From JBGANR01 sp044222225 (GTDB taxonomy: Bacteria > Actinomycetota > Actinomycetes > Mycobacteriales > Mycobacteriaceae), in the NCBI GenBank assembly GCA_044222225.1, contig JBGANR010000003.1, forward strand, positions 1-64,000: 64,000 nt of DNA. The letters are read 5' to 3'. Below, piece by piece: positions 34,178 to 42,448 of the stretch. Position 1 is the first letter of the stretch; the number at the start of each line of letters is the position of its first letter. Both the position numbers and the translations under genes were made by a program. Below the pieces are notes generated by a model. That model was not told the DNA's origin and ran no database searches. It worked only from the letters and a program-made list of their open reading frames with translations.

Positions 34178-35296
34178 AACACTCGCAGCCGCCGCGAGGA
34201 ACTCCTCCGGCCCGCGCTCGAAGGCCGCCAGTGCCGCGGCGGCCGGCGCCGTGTCCAGCCCCTTGGCGACCACCCACTCGTCGGAGAAGATCGAATCGGC
34301 GTACCGCTCGCCGCCGTCACACAGCAGGCTGACGACGCTGCCCGGCGTCCCCGCCACGGCCATCTCGGCGACGATCCGCAGCACTCCCCACATGTTGGTG
34401 CCCGTGGAGCCCCCGACGCGTCTGCCCAGCAGCTCGCTGACGCCCCGGGCCGTCGCCACCGACGCGGCGTCCGGCACGGCGATCATCCGGTCCACCACCG
34501 ACGGGATGAACGACGGTTCGACGCGCGGCCGTCCGATCCCCTCGATGCGCGAACCCGGCCCGTCCACGACGAGATCGCGGTCACCGCTCAGGTAAGCGGG
34601 GTGGAACGCCGAGTTCTCCGGATCGACGACGGCCAGCGAGCTGTCGATCCGGCGGTACCGCAGGTAGCGGCCGAAGGTCGCACTCGTGCCGCCCGTCCCC
34701 GCACCGACGACGATCCACGACGGCACCGGATAGCGCTCGCAGGCGAGCTGCTCGAACACCGACTCGGCGATGTTGTTGTTGCCGCGCCAGTCCGTCGCCC
34801 GCTCCGCCATCGTGAACTGGTCGATGTAGTGGCCGCCCAGCTCGGCCGCCAGCCGACGCGCCTCGGCGTAGACCTGCGACGCGTGCTCGACGAAGTGGCA
34901 ACGGCCGCCCTGCCGCTCGATGAGGGCCACCTTCGACGCCGACGTCGTCCACGTCATGACCGCGACGAAGGGCACCCCGACGAGCCGCGCGAAGTACGCC
35001 TCGGAGACTGCCGTCGACCCCGAGGACGCCTCGATGACGGTCGTGCCGGCCGAGATCCAGCCGTTGCACAGGGCATACAGGAACAGCGAACGCGCGAGCC
35101 GGTGCTTGAGCGAGCCGGTCGGATGGGTGCTCTCGTCCTTGAGGTACACCTCGACCGGCCCGGCCCCGACGGACCCGCACCAGTCGGGCAGCGGCAATCG
35201 GAGCAGATGCGTATCGGCACTGCGCCGGTTGTCCGCCTCGATGACGCGGACGGCCTCGGCCACCCACTCCCGGCCGGCGCGCCCCGCGTCCGTCAT
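34169..35296 (-). CDS. cysteine synthase-family PLP enzyme (Cds1-like cysteine desulfhydrase)
   Basis: This 375-residue fold-type II PLP enzyme has the lysine in STHPTGSLKHRLA (Lys64), an asparagine/serine loop EASSGSTAVSEAY and the phosphate loop GAGTGGTSATFGRYL. Compared with cysteine synthases it has an extended C-terminus and resembles mycobacterial Rv3684 (Cds1), which degrades cysteine to H2S, pyruvate and ammonia. A role in sulfide release is therefore likely, though synthase activity cannot be excluded. The ATG overlaps the stop of the DUF4229 gene. Confidence 0.82.
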   Translation of the reverse strand: MTDAGRAGREWVAEAVRVIEADNRRSADTHLLRLPLPDWCGSVGAGPVEVYLKDESTHPTGSLKHRLARSLFLYALCNGWISAGTTVIEASSGSTAVSEAYFARLVGVPFVAVMTWTTSASKVALIERQGGRCHFVEHASQVYAEARRLAAELGGHYIDQFTMAERATDWRGNNNIAESVFEQLACERYPVPSWIVVGAGTGGTSATFGRYLRYRRIDSSLAVVDPENSAFHPAYLSGDRDLVVDGPGSRIEGIGRPRVEPSFIPSVVDRMIAVPDAASVATARGVSELLGRRVGGSTGTNMWGVLRIVAEMAVAGTPGSVVSLLCDGGERYADSIFSDEWVVAKGLDTAPAAAALAAFERGPEEFLAAAASVDK

Positions 35297-35697
35297 GCCC
35301 CGCCCTTGCCGCGGCGCGCCTTCGGACGGCGCGACGCGTCCTGCTTCGGGGACGCCCCGCCCCGCATCCGCGCCCGCAGGTCGGCACGATCCTGCGACCG
35401 CTGCGCGTCGACGACCGCGATCGCCTGCTGCAGCCGCTCCCGACGCCCGCGGAAGAGCAGGATCGCGAGCGGCATCGCGATGACGAAGCCGAACAACAGC
35501 GCCACGACGAGCGGCACCGTCAGACCTGCCAGCCGGCCCACGCCGAGCACCACGGCGACGATGATCGCGACGAGCGCGAGACGCACGAGAGCGTAAAGAA
35601 CGATGTGCAGGACGAGATCGGCAACCGGACTCCGGCCCGTGCCGGACCCCTCCCCGGATGACGTCTTCGACCCCTCGGACCCCTTCTCAACAGCCAT
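35293..35697 (-). CDS. DUF4229 membrane protein
   Basis: This 134-residue protein has a Ser/Gly-rich N-terminus, two transmembrane helices (about 28-48 and 58-80) and a very basic, coiled C-terminus (RRERLQQAIAVVDAQRSQDR). It fits the DUF4229 family of Actinobacteria; its role is unknown. It overlaps the downstream cysteine-desulfhydrase-like gene by four bases. The 208 bases between it and the divergent BldC-like gene hold the promoters of both; no clear consensus is seen. Confidence 0.8.
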   Translation of the reverse strand: MAVEKGSEGSKTSSGEGSGTGRSPVADLVLHIVLYALVRLALVAIIVAVVLGVGRLAGLTVPLVVALLFGFVIAMPLAILLFRGRRERLQQAIAVVDAQRSQDRADLRARMRGGASPKQDASRRPKARRGKGGA

Positions 35698-35905
35698 GAC
35701 AGTCAGGCTATCGTCGCCTCCGGAGCCGCGAACATGGCCCCGGTGAGGTACTTGGTGCGGTTTGGCTACTCTTTACCTTTAACTGACCACTCGATCACAT
35801 GGGGTGAGACGTGCCACTATGGGATCAGGAACCGGGCATACCCCCGCCCGATCCTCGTCCCCACGGCGCGCAGCCACGGGAACGATGTCCCCCGAGGAGG
35901 CAATC

Positions 35906-36109
35906 ATGATCACTGCGCAGACTGCTCGCGAGCACACCCTCACCCCCGGTGAGGTCGCGGCCATGTTCAACGTCAACCCCAAGACCGTCGCCCGGTGGGC
36001 GTCGTCGGGAATCCTGGGTGCGATCCGAACCCCTGGCGGTCACCGCCGATTCCGCGAGTCCGAGGTACTCGAGCTCCTCAACGAGCGCAGCACCCCCCGC
36101 ACGCGCTGA
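35906..36109 (+). CDS. BldC-like MerR-type DNA-binding protein
   Basis: The 67-residue protein is a stand-alone winged-helix of the BldC family: LTPGEVAAMFNVNPKTVARWASSG followed by GAIRTPGGHRRFRESEVLELL. BldC in Streptomyces binds direct repeats cooperatively and controls development. GAGGAGG lies 8 bases before the ATG. A strong hairpin follows at 36120-36147. Confidence 0.92.
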   Translation: MITAQTAREHTLTPGEVAAMFNVNPKTVARWASSGILGAIRTPGGHRRFRESEVLELLNERSTPRTR

Positions 36110-36119
36110 ACGGCCGCGC

Positions 36120-36147
36120 GACGGCCCCGGCGAACGCCGGGGCCGTC
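36120..36147 (+). terminator. 13-bp hairpin after the BldC-like gene
   Basis: GACGGCCCCGGCG (36120-36132) pairs perfectly with 36135-36147 across a 2-base loop, 10 bases after the stop codon. No T-tract follows. Confidence 0.6.
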
Positions 36148-36299
36148 GTCGTCTGCGGTGGACGGCGGCGACCGGCCCGCCACTCGGACACGACGCTTTT
36201 CGGTAGCCTGGAATGACCCTCGGCGGACCGCCGCCGCCCGACGACCTCGGGCTCCGTCCCCGGTCCAGCCGCCGCCGAACCATCCGAAGGAGGAGTGCC

Positions 36300-36497
36300 A
36301 TGGTGTATCTGCTGGCTCTCATCGGCGCCGCCGCTCTCATCTTCCTGGCATGGAAGGCGTTCGGGCCTCAGCGTCCCACCCCTCGTCTGTCCGGACCACT
36401 GGGCCCTGACGACGATCCCGACTTTCTTCGTGGCATCCGGCGGCCCGCGCACCCGCCGAAGACGTCCGCCGAGGGCGACGACGACGTCCGCGAGTGA
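36300..36497 (+). CDS. small membrane-anchored protein of unknown function
   Basis: The 65-residue product begins with a hydrophobic helix MVYLLALIGAAALIFLAWKAF, which reads as an N-terminal membrane anchor, followed by an acidic, proline-rich cytoplasmic tail (RLSGPLGPDDDPDFLRGI). It has no recognised domain. GAAGGAGGAG precedes the ATG at good spacing, which supports expression; the longer in-frame extension upstream has no such site. Confidence 0.7.
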   Translation: MVYLLALIGAAALIFLAWKAFGPQRPTPRLSGPLGPDDDPDFLRGIRRPAHPPKTSAEGDDDVRE

Positions 36498-36533
36498 CGC
36501 TGAATTTTCTGATACCGCGATCACGATTCACCG

Positions 36534-36562
36534 TGTGCAATTAGGGAGCCTTTCTGTACGAT
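36534..36562 (+). promoter_or_regulatory. candidate promoter of the EspR-like gene
   Basis: TGTGCA (36534-36539), a 17-base spacer and TACGAT (36557-36562) are about 115 bases before the start codon. The -10 is good and the -35 weak. The long leader is GC-rich with GGCTTCGCGAAGCGCGGC-type pairing. Confidence 0.4.
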
Positions 36563-36678
36563 GGTGGACAGCGAACTAACGACGGACGTGTCGGGGCGGC
36601 CGGGCTTCGCGAAGCGCGGCTGTTGCACCCGGTGCTCCGGGGTCGACGACGACCGCTAACACCGAGGAGATCGACGCG

Positions 36679-37104
36679 ATGACCGATACCACCGAAGCCC
36701 CGACGTTCGCGGACCGCCTCAACGAACTCTTCAACACCGTCCGGGACGAGAACGGCGTGCCCTACACGGGCAAGAAGATCGCCCAGAAGGCCAATCAACT
36801 CGGCTACACGCTCTCGGACGCCTACATCTCACAGTTGCGCACCGGCAAGGCGAAGACGCCGTCGTTCCGCACCGTCGAAGCCATCTCCCGAGCGTTCGAG
36901 ATCAGCGTCACGTTCTTCCTGACGGACCCCGACGAGGATCTCAAGCGCGTCGAGCAGCAGCGCGAGTACGTCCAGATGGCCGCCGAGACCGGCGCCCACC
37001 TCGCCGCCTTCAACCACGAGGCGATCTCGTCGGACACCATCGACGTCGTCATCGAACTTCTCAAGGTCGTCAAGAACCAGCAGACCACCAAGGCCGACGC
37101 CTGA
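36679..37104 (+). CDS. EspR-like helix-turn-helix regulator
   Basis: The 141-residue protein has an XRE-like N-terminal domain (FADRLNELFNTVRDENGVPY ... LSDAYISQLRTGKAKTPS) and a helical C-terminal dimerization part, the architecture and length of mycobacterial EspR, a nucleoid-associated activator of ESX-1 and lipid genes. No secretion genes are nearby, so a global role is more likely than a local one. GAGGAGAT precedes the ATG. It is convergent with the Fic gene. Confidence 0.85.
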   Translation: MTDTTEAPTFADRLNELFNTVRDENGVPYTGKKIAQKANQLGYTLSDAYISQLRTGKAKTPSFRTVEAISRAFEISVTFFLTDPDEDLKRVEQQREYVQMAAETGAHLAAFNHEAISSDTIDVVIELLKVVKNQQTTKADA

Positions 37105-37128
37105 TCTGCAGCTGTCGATCATCCACTG

Positions 37129-38208
37129 TCAGGCCCTCCTCAAGACATCCATGAACGGTTCATTGATGTAGAGGGTCTCACGGCCTACCCGAACCTCGCG
37201 GAGCACGCCGGACTCGACAAGGCCCTTCAGCCATCGAGCCGCCGTCTGCCGAGTGACACCGCATCGAGAGACCACGTCCCGAGTACGGGCGTAGGGCTGC
37301 TCCATCAGCACCATCACGACGTCGTGATCGGCGCTTCCAAGAACCGCTCGCACCACCGCTGTCAGACGATCCTCGACCTCGCGAACACGCTCGACGAGTT
37401 TCAACGTCCGCGCGGTCGCGTCCCGAAGCACTCGGAGCATGTAGAGGATCCATTCCTCCCATGCCCCGCAGGACGTGACCGCGAGGAGCAGCCGGTAGTA
37501 CTCGTCTTTGGTCTCGATGATGCTGCGCGAAGGATAGACCAGAGGGAGCCGGAGGAGACCGGCCGTACAGAGCATCAAGACGTTGACGATGCGACCGGTC
37601 CGCCCGTTCCCGTCTGAGAACGGATGGATCGCCTCGAACTGATAGTGCGCAACCGCGATTCTGACCAACGGATCAAGATCGTCCACGGCATTAACGAACA
37701 TTGTCCAGTTGTCGAGACAACGGTCGACATCGTCCTTGTTGTCAGGCGGAGTGTACGTACGTCGACGCGTGGCCGGATCCCCGATGTACACCTCACCGGT
37801 ACGCACCGCTACATCGTGCCCACGCAGGATCGAGCACACCTCGATCGCCGTCCTCGCGGTGAGCGGGCGACTGGCGATGTCGGCGAAGCCGCGACGAAGC
37901 GCCGTCCGATACCGAAGCGCCTCACGAGCGGCCGCACTGTCTGCGGCGTCGTCCGGGTGCGCCGATGCCGAGAACAACTCGTCGGTCGTCGTCACGATGT
38001 TCTCGATCTCTGAGCTCGCCTGGGCTTCGAGAAGCGGGATCGCATTGATGAGCACCGTTGGATTCGGCAGCGATGCCGCGGAGGCGTCAAGCCTCGCGAG
38101 AGCGTCGCGGGCCAGGATCACCTCTTTGAGGACCGCTCTGGTCTCCAACTCCACAGTCGGCGGCAACAGCGGAAGCGCGTTGTGAGGTCGAGCCGGATCC
38201 CATGTCAC
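37129..38208 (-). CDS. Fic-family protein (class II) with C-terminal winged helix
   Basis: Fic proteins transfer AMP or other groups to target hydroxyls. This 359-residue protein has the full active-site motif HPFSDGNGRTGR (195-206; His195 catalytic) and an N-terminal inhibitory motif SSEIEN (65-70: Ser65, Glu69, Asn70), which defines class II. The C-terminal 80 residues form a winged helix (YARTRDVVSRCGVTRQTAARWL). The substrate is unknown. DNA composition is AT-richer than the flanks, which are the EspR-like and ccsB genes, so it is probably an insertion. GTG 38208 has a TATAGT six bases upstream, giving a leaderless message. Confidence 0.92.
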   Translation of the reverse strand: MTWDPARPHNALPLLPPTVELETRAVLKEVILARDALARLDASAASLPNPTVLINAIPLLEAQASSEIENIVTTTDELFSASAHPDDAADSAAAREALRYRTALRRGFADIASRPLTARTAIEVCSILRGHDVAVRTGEVYIGDPATRRRTYTPPDNKDDVDRCLDNWTMFVNAVDDLDPLVRIAVAHYQFEAIHPFSDGNGRTGRIVNVLMLCTAGLLRLPLVYPSRSIIETKDEYYRLLLAVTSCGAWEEWILYMLRVLRDATARTLKLVERVREVEDRLTAVVRAVLGSADHDVVMVLMEQPYARTRDVVSRCGVTRQTAARWLKGLVESGVLREVRVGRETLYINEPFMDVLRRA

Positions 38209-38214
38209 ACGACC

Positions 38215-38220
38215 ACTATA
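38215..38220 (-). promoter_or_regulatory. -10 element of the fic gene
   Basis: TATAGT on the minus strand is separated by six bases from the GTG start, so transcription should begin at or next to the start codon. No good -35 is seen. Confidence 0.5.
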
Positions 38221-38318
38221 GAGACATGTTAAATCGAGCGTCTAAAACGAACACGTCCCGACGACGTGTTACATCGTCGAACAGATCCCGTAGGCGTCTC
38301 GCTCGCGGGTAAACATGC

Positions 38319-39305
38319 TCAGACGCCCGCGTAGCTGTGCAGCCCGGCCACGACGATGTTGATGAAGAAGACGTTGAACACCATCACGGCGAAGGCGGCC
38401 ACGTTCACCCAGGCCGCCGCCGTGTTGCGCCAGCCGGCCGTCGCGCGGGCGTGCAGGTAGGCGGCGTAGATGACCCAGGCGATGAACGAGACGGTCTCCT
38501 TGGGGTCCCAACCCCAGAAGCGTCCCCAGGCGGCCTCGGCCCAGATGGCGCCGAAGACGACGCCGAGCCCGAACAGCGGGAATCCGACGACGACCGTGCG
38601 GTAGGCGAAGCGGTCGAGCGCCTCCGCGGACGGCAGGCCCGCGAAGACGCGGCCGACGAATGAATCGGACTCGCGCAGGCCGGGCCGGTACATGCTGACG
38701 AGGTAGAGCACGCTCGCGACGCCGGAGACGAGCAGCACGCCCGCCGACGCGCTGACCACCGACACGTGGATGACGAACCAGTACGACTTGAGCGGCACCG
38801 TGACGTCGCCGGCATCGGCGTACAGGTAGGCGCCGCCGATGAACAGCAGCAGCACGACGGGCAGCTCGACGAAGGCCAGCAGCGGCCGATGCTCGGGACG
38901 GCGCAGCGTGAACAGCGCGGCGGCGACGCCGAAGGCGCAGGTCAGCGAGATGAACTCGTAGAGATTGCCCCAGGGGAGGCGGTCCGTCGCGACGCCGCGC
39001 AGGACCAGCGAGCCGACGTGCAGTAGAAAGCCGAGGAGCGTCAGCAGATAGCCGACGCGGGAGAGCTTCTCCTCCTTGGAGCGCCGTGGGCGCTCGGCGA
39101 CGCGGCCGACGCCCGGTGCGTCGGTGACGGGCGGCGTCGGCCCGGCGGCGGCTCCGACGAGCGCGGCCTGCCGGCGGGCGGCCCGCGTCGGCCGGACGCC
39201 GAGGGCGGCGAGCGCGACGGCGGCGGCGAGCAGGTAGATCACCAGGCCCGTGCCGTAGCTGAGATCCGAATAACGTGCCAGCGTCTCGTCGACGACCATC
39301 GTCAC
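38319..39305 (-). CDS. ccsB: cytochrome c biogenesis protein CcsB (ResC/CcsA type)
   Basis: This 328-residue membrane protein is the heme-handling half of cytochrome c synthetase in maturation system II. It contains the tryptophan-rich WWD-type motif EAAWGRFWGWDPKETVSFIAW and conserved histidines in membrane segments (FLLHVGSLVLRG, FVIHVSVVSASAG). About eight helices are present with a polar loop after the first. GAGGAGGA precedes the start (GTG 39305 or the ATG two codons later). It is the last gene of gpm-resA-ccdA-resB-ccsB. Confidence 0.93.
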   Translation of the reverse strand: MTMVVDETLARYSDLSYGTGLVIYLLAAAVALAALGVRPTRAARRQAALVGAAAGPTPPVTDAPGVGRVAERPRRSKEEKLSRVGYLLTLLGFLLHVGSLVLRGVATDRLPWGNLYEFISLTCAFGVAAALFTLRRPEHRPLLAFVELPVVLLLFIGGAYLYADAGDVTVPLKSYWFVIHVSVVSASAGVLLVSGVASVLYLVSMYRPGLRESDSFVGRVFAGLPSAEALDRFAYRTVVVGFPLFGLGVVFGAIWAEAAWGRFWGWDPKETVSFIAWVIYAAYLHARATAGWRNTAAAWVNVAAFAVMVFNVFFINIVVAGLHSYAGV

Positions 39306-39317
39306 ATCCTCCTCACG

Positions 39318-40979
39318 TCAAGCGCGCCCGCGATCGCGGGTCGGCTTCAACACGTCGGCCACGAGATCCCCGAAGCCGTCGCCCCAACCCGCGGCGTCGG
39401 TGCGGGCCAGGCCCGCAAGCTCTACTACCGTACGTCGTTGCCCCTCGGCATCACCAGGGGCGACCGTGCACCGGGCCCAGACCCGGCGTCGTTTGACCAC
39501 GAGCGAGCCGACGAGACCGATGAGCATCGCGATCGCCGACGCGAGCACCCAGCCCTGCGCCGGATCGTGCGAGACCTGCAGCGACACCCACTCCTTGACA
39601 CCGTCGAAGCGGACGGTGCTGCCGTCCGGGAGCGTCACCGACTCGCCGACCGCGAGGTTGGCCCGGGCCTTGCGGACGAGCCTGCCCTGCGCCTCCAGCT
39701 CGGGATCGAGCTGGTAGACGTTCTGCGAGCGTCCCGTGTCGAGGCCCGAATCGCCCTGCAGCACGTTGATGGCGACGGCCGGATCGCGGGCCTCGGGGAA
39801 CGTCGAGATGAGCAGACCGCCCGCGGCCTTGTCGCCGTGGTAGCTCGCCGTCGGGGCGAAGAGCCCCTGGATGACGATCTGGTTCTTGCGCCGCTGCTCC
39901 TCGTCGGGGTACAGCCCGCCCGGTGGATCGACGCGGACGACGCCCTCGGACTGCAGCGTCTTCTGGTCGGCCGGGATGAACGGCGTCGTGAAGGTGCCGG
40001 CGAGGCGTCCGCCCGGGTAGGTGACGGTGAACACCGGTGAATAGCCGTGGCCGAGCAGGTAGACGCGATCGCCCGCCAGACGCAGCGGCTCGTTGACCTT
40101 GACGGTCTTGCGCTGCCACCGGTTCGCGGCGATGTCGGCGCCTTCTTGATAGTCGAGATCGACGGCGAAGTCGTCGGCCTGTCCGTTGTCGTGATAGCTC
40201 GCGCGGAAGGCGTCGGGACGCACGCAGAACGGGGCGAGCCCGGTGCCGTCGACGCGACTTCCGGGCCGGAAGCTGTCGTAGAGCGATGTCGAACCGTTGC
40301 ACAGGCCCTCGTCGGCGCCGGCCGTGAGGATGCGAGTGCCCTCGTAGCCGTAGGTCTTGCCGATGGCGAGCGCCACGAGCAGGCCGAGCAGCGCGAAGTG
40401 GAAGAGCAGGTTGCCCGCCTCTCGCAGGAAGCCCTTCTCGGCGGACACTTCGACGACGTCACCCTTGACCCGCACGGCCTTGCGCCAGCCGCGCAGGTTC
40501 CCCGCGATGCGCTCGGCGATCTCGGCCGGTTCGCCGTCGACCTCGCGCTGCTCGTGCCGCGGCATCCGGGTGAGGTTGCGGGGCGTCGCCACCGGCTCGG
40601 CGCGCAGCGCCCGTGCGTGCTCGGCCATCCGCGGCGTCAGACAACCGACCAGGGAGACGAACAGCAGCACGTAGATCGAGGTGAACCACCAGCTGGCGAA
40701 GACGTCGAACAGGCCGAGGCGATCCATCCACACGCCGATCTCGCCCTTGTCGGCGATGTACTTCGTCGTGTTGGCCTCGCTGAGATCGTGCTGCGGCAGC
40801 AGCGCGCCGGGGATCGCGGCCAAGGCCAGCAGGAACAGCAGCGCGAGCGCCGTGCTCATCGACGTCAGCCGGCGCCACGCCTTGCGCACGACCTCCCACA
40901 CCGTTCGCGCGACGGGCCGGCGCACGGGGGCGGGCGTTTCGCGCACGGCGGGTTCACGAGTCTTCGTCTGGTCCGACAT
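39318..40979 (-). CDS. resB: cytochrome c biogenesis protein ResB
   Basis: ResB, partner of CcsB, has three N-terminal transmembrane helices (about 40-60, 90-110, 190-210), a large extracytoplasmic domain (about 215-490) and a C-terminal helix (about 500-520) with a basic tail. The core motif STALALLFLLALAAIPGALLP is typical. ATG 40979 is chosen because the ccdA stop overlaps it (TGATG); 553 residues is within the family range. Confidence 0.93.
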   Translation of the reverse strand: MSDQTKTREPAVRETPAPVRRPVARTVWEVVRKAWRRLTSMSTALALLFLLALAAIPGALLPQHDLSEANTTKYIADKGEIGVWMDRLGLFDVFASWWFTSIYVLLFVSLVGCLTPRMAEHARALRAEPVATPRNLTRMPRHEQREVDGEPAEIAERIAGNLRGWRKAVRVKGDVVEVSAEKGFLREAGNLLFHFALLGLLVALAIGKTYGYEGTRILTAGADEGLCNGSTSLYDSFRPGSRVDGTGLAPFCVRPDAFRASYHDNGQADDFAVDLDYQEGADIAANRWQRKTVKVNEPLRLAGDRVYLLGHGYSPVFTVTYPGGRLAGTFTTPFIPADQKTLQSEGVVRVDPPGGLYPDEEQRRKNQIVIQGLFAPTASYHGDKAAGGLLISTFPEARDPAVAINVLQGDSGLDTGRSQNVYQLDPELEAQGRLVRKARANLAVGESVTLPDGSTVRFDGVKEWVSLQVSHDPAQGWVLASAIAMLIGLVGSLVVKRRRVWARCTVAPGDAEGQRRTVVELAGLARTDAAGWGDGFGDLVADVLKPTRDRGRA

Positions 40980-41821
40980 CAGATCGGAAGCTCCTTGCCG
41001 TTGACGAAACGCACCTGCAGCCAGGCGACGACGTCGGCCCACACACCGGTGACCAGCGCGAGGCCGACGAGCACGAGGGCGACGCCGCCCACGATCTGGA
41101 TGACCCGCATGTGGCGGCGCAGCGCACCCATCGCGCGCAGCGCCGACGTCGAACCGAGCGCGATCGCGATGAACGGCACCCCGAGGCCGAGGCAGTACGC
41201 CGCGACGAGAACGGCCCCCCTGGCGGCGGTGGCGCCGTCCGTCGAGTACGCCGCGATGAGCACGCTCGAGAGCGTCGGGCCGACGCACGGCGCCCAGCCG
41301 AGCGCGAAGACGCCGCCGAGCAGCGGGGCGCCGAGCAGCGTCGTCATCCGCCGCGGCGAGAAGCGCATGTCGCGCTGCAGCGCCGGGATGAGCCCGATGA
41401 ACGCGAGCCCGAGAACGATCGTCACCACGCCGCCGACCCGCTGCAGCAACTCCTGATGCTGGCGAAGCGGGGTGATCATGCCGAAGAACAGGACGCTGAC
41501 CAGCAGGAACACCGTGGTGAAGCCGGCCACGAAGAGCAGGGCCGCGCCGGCCACGCGCAGTCGCAACGTCCGGCGCGTCCGCACGGCCGCTCCCCCGGCA
41601 CGGTCATCGGCACCTGCGTCGTCGTCGACCTCCGTCGCGACGAGGCCCGTCAGATACGAGAGGTAGCCCGGCACGAGCGGGATGACGCACGGCGACGCGA
41701 ACGAGACGAGACCCGCGAGCATCGCGGCGCCGAGGGCGAGCAGCACCGGACCGCTCGCGGCGGTGTTCCCGAAGGCGTCGCCGACGGACGCGAACGTCGC
41801 GGCTGCGGCGAGATCGCTCAC
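40979..41821 (-). CDS. ccdA: cytochrome c biogenesis protein CcdA
   Basis: CcdA carries electrons across the membrane to reduce the thioredoxin-like ResA. The 280-residue protein has six helices and the two redox cysteines in SFASPCVIPLVPGYLSYL and LGWAPCVGPTLSS. The start is GTG 41821, overlapping the resA stop (GTGA). An acidic insertion of about 30 residues between helices 1 and 2 is usual in Actinobacteria. Confidence 0.94.
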   Translation of the reverse strand: MSDLAAAATFASVGDAFGNTAASGPVLLALGAAMLAGLVSFASPCVIPLVPGYLSYLTGLVATEVDDDAGADDRAGGAAVRTRRTLRLRVAGAALLFVAGFTTVFLLVSVLFFGMITPLRQHQELLQRVGGVVTIVLGLAFIGLIPALQRDMRFSPRRMTTLLGAPLLGGVFALGWAPCVGPTLSSVLIAAYSTDGATAARGAVLVAAYCLGLGVPFIAIALGSTSALRAMGALRRHMRVIQIVGGVALVLVGLALVTGVWADVVAWLQVRFVNGKELPI

Positions 41822-42447
41822 GCGCGCCCCTCGGCGGCCAGCTTCTCGACGAGCGGCACGATGTCGGCGACCGTCACCGTCCGCAGGTAGACGGCGGCGA
41901 CACGGTGCTCGCGGTCGAGCACGATGGTGGCCGGGACGACGGACGTCGGCACCTTGTCGGCGAACGCCAGCAGGACGCGTCCGGGCTGGTCGTAGATGGT
42001 CGGATAGCGGTTGCCGCGGTCCTTGACGAAGGCGCGGGCGTTGTTGCGGTCGTCGCGCACGTCGATCCCGAGGAAGGCGGCGTCGACGTCGCGGGTCTGG
42101 TCGAAGGCGGCGTTGAGCTCGGGTGCCTCGACCCGGCACGGCGCACACCACGACGCCCAGATGTTGACGACCGCGACCTTGCCCTTCGCGTCGTCGAGCG
42201 AGACCTGTCCCTCGCCGTCGAGATCCTCCCCCGAGACCCCTGAGACCGCGGCACGGTCGGCGACGTTCGGGTAGAGCAGGTCGCGCTGCCCGCCCGGGGA
42301 GACGAACTCGAAGCCGTTCTGCTGGTCGACGGCGTCACCCTTGCCGACGCCGCACGCCGACACCAGCCCCGCGAGGACCAGGACGAGCAGCCACGCCGCC
42401 CGCGACGTCCGGCGGCTCCCCGCTTCCAGCGGCGCGGCGCGGCCCAC
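41818..42447 (-). CDS. resA: ResA/TlpA-like thiol-disulfide lipoprotein
   Basis: This 209-residue thioredoxin-fold protein has a signal sequence ending in a lipobox with Cys32 (LVSAC) and the active-site motif WASWCAPCRVE. It would reduce the CXXCH motifs of apocytochrome c outside the membrane before heme attachment. The GTG start is one base after the stop of the upstream mutase gene and its stop overlaps ccdA. Confidence 0.93.
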   Translation of the reverse strand: MGRAAPLEAGSRRTSRAAWLLVLVLAGLVSACGVGKGDAVDQQNGFEFVSPGGQRDLLYPNVADRAAVSGVSGEDLDGEGQVSLDDAKGKVAVVNIWASWCAPCRVEAPELNAAFDQTRDVDAAFLGIDVRDDRNNARAFVKDRGNRYPTIYDQPGRVLLAFADKVPTSVVPATIVLDREHRVAAVYLRTVTVADIVPLVEKLAAEGRA

Positions 42448-42448
42448 G

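Noticed and set aside
41289..41821. Alternative frames opposite or upstream of ccdA and resB
   Set aside because: Overlapping stop/start junctions (TGATG, GTGA) and lipobox or membrane motifs fix the real frames.
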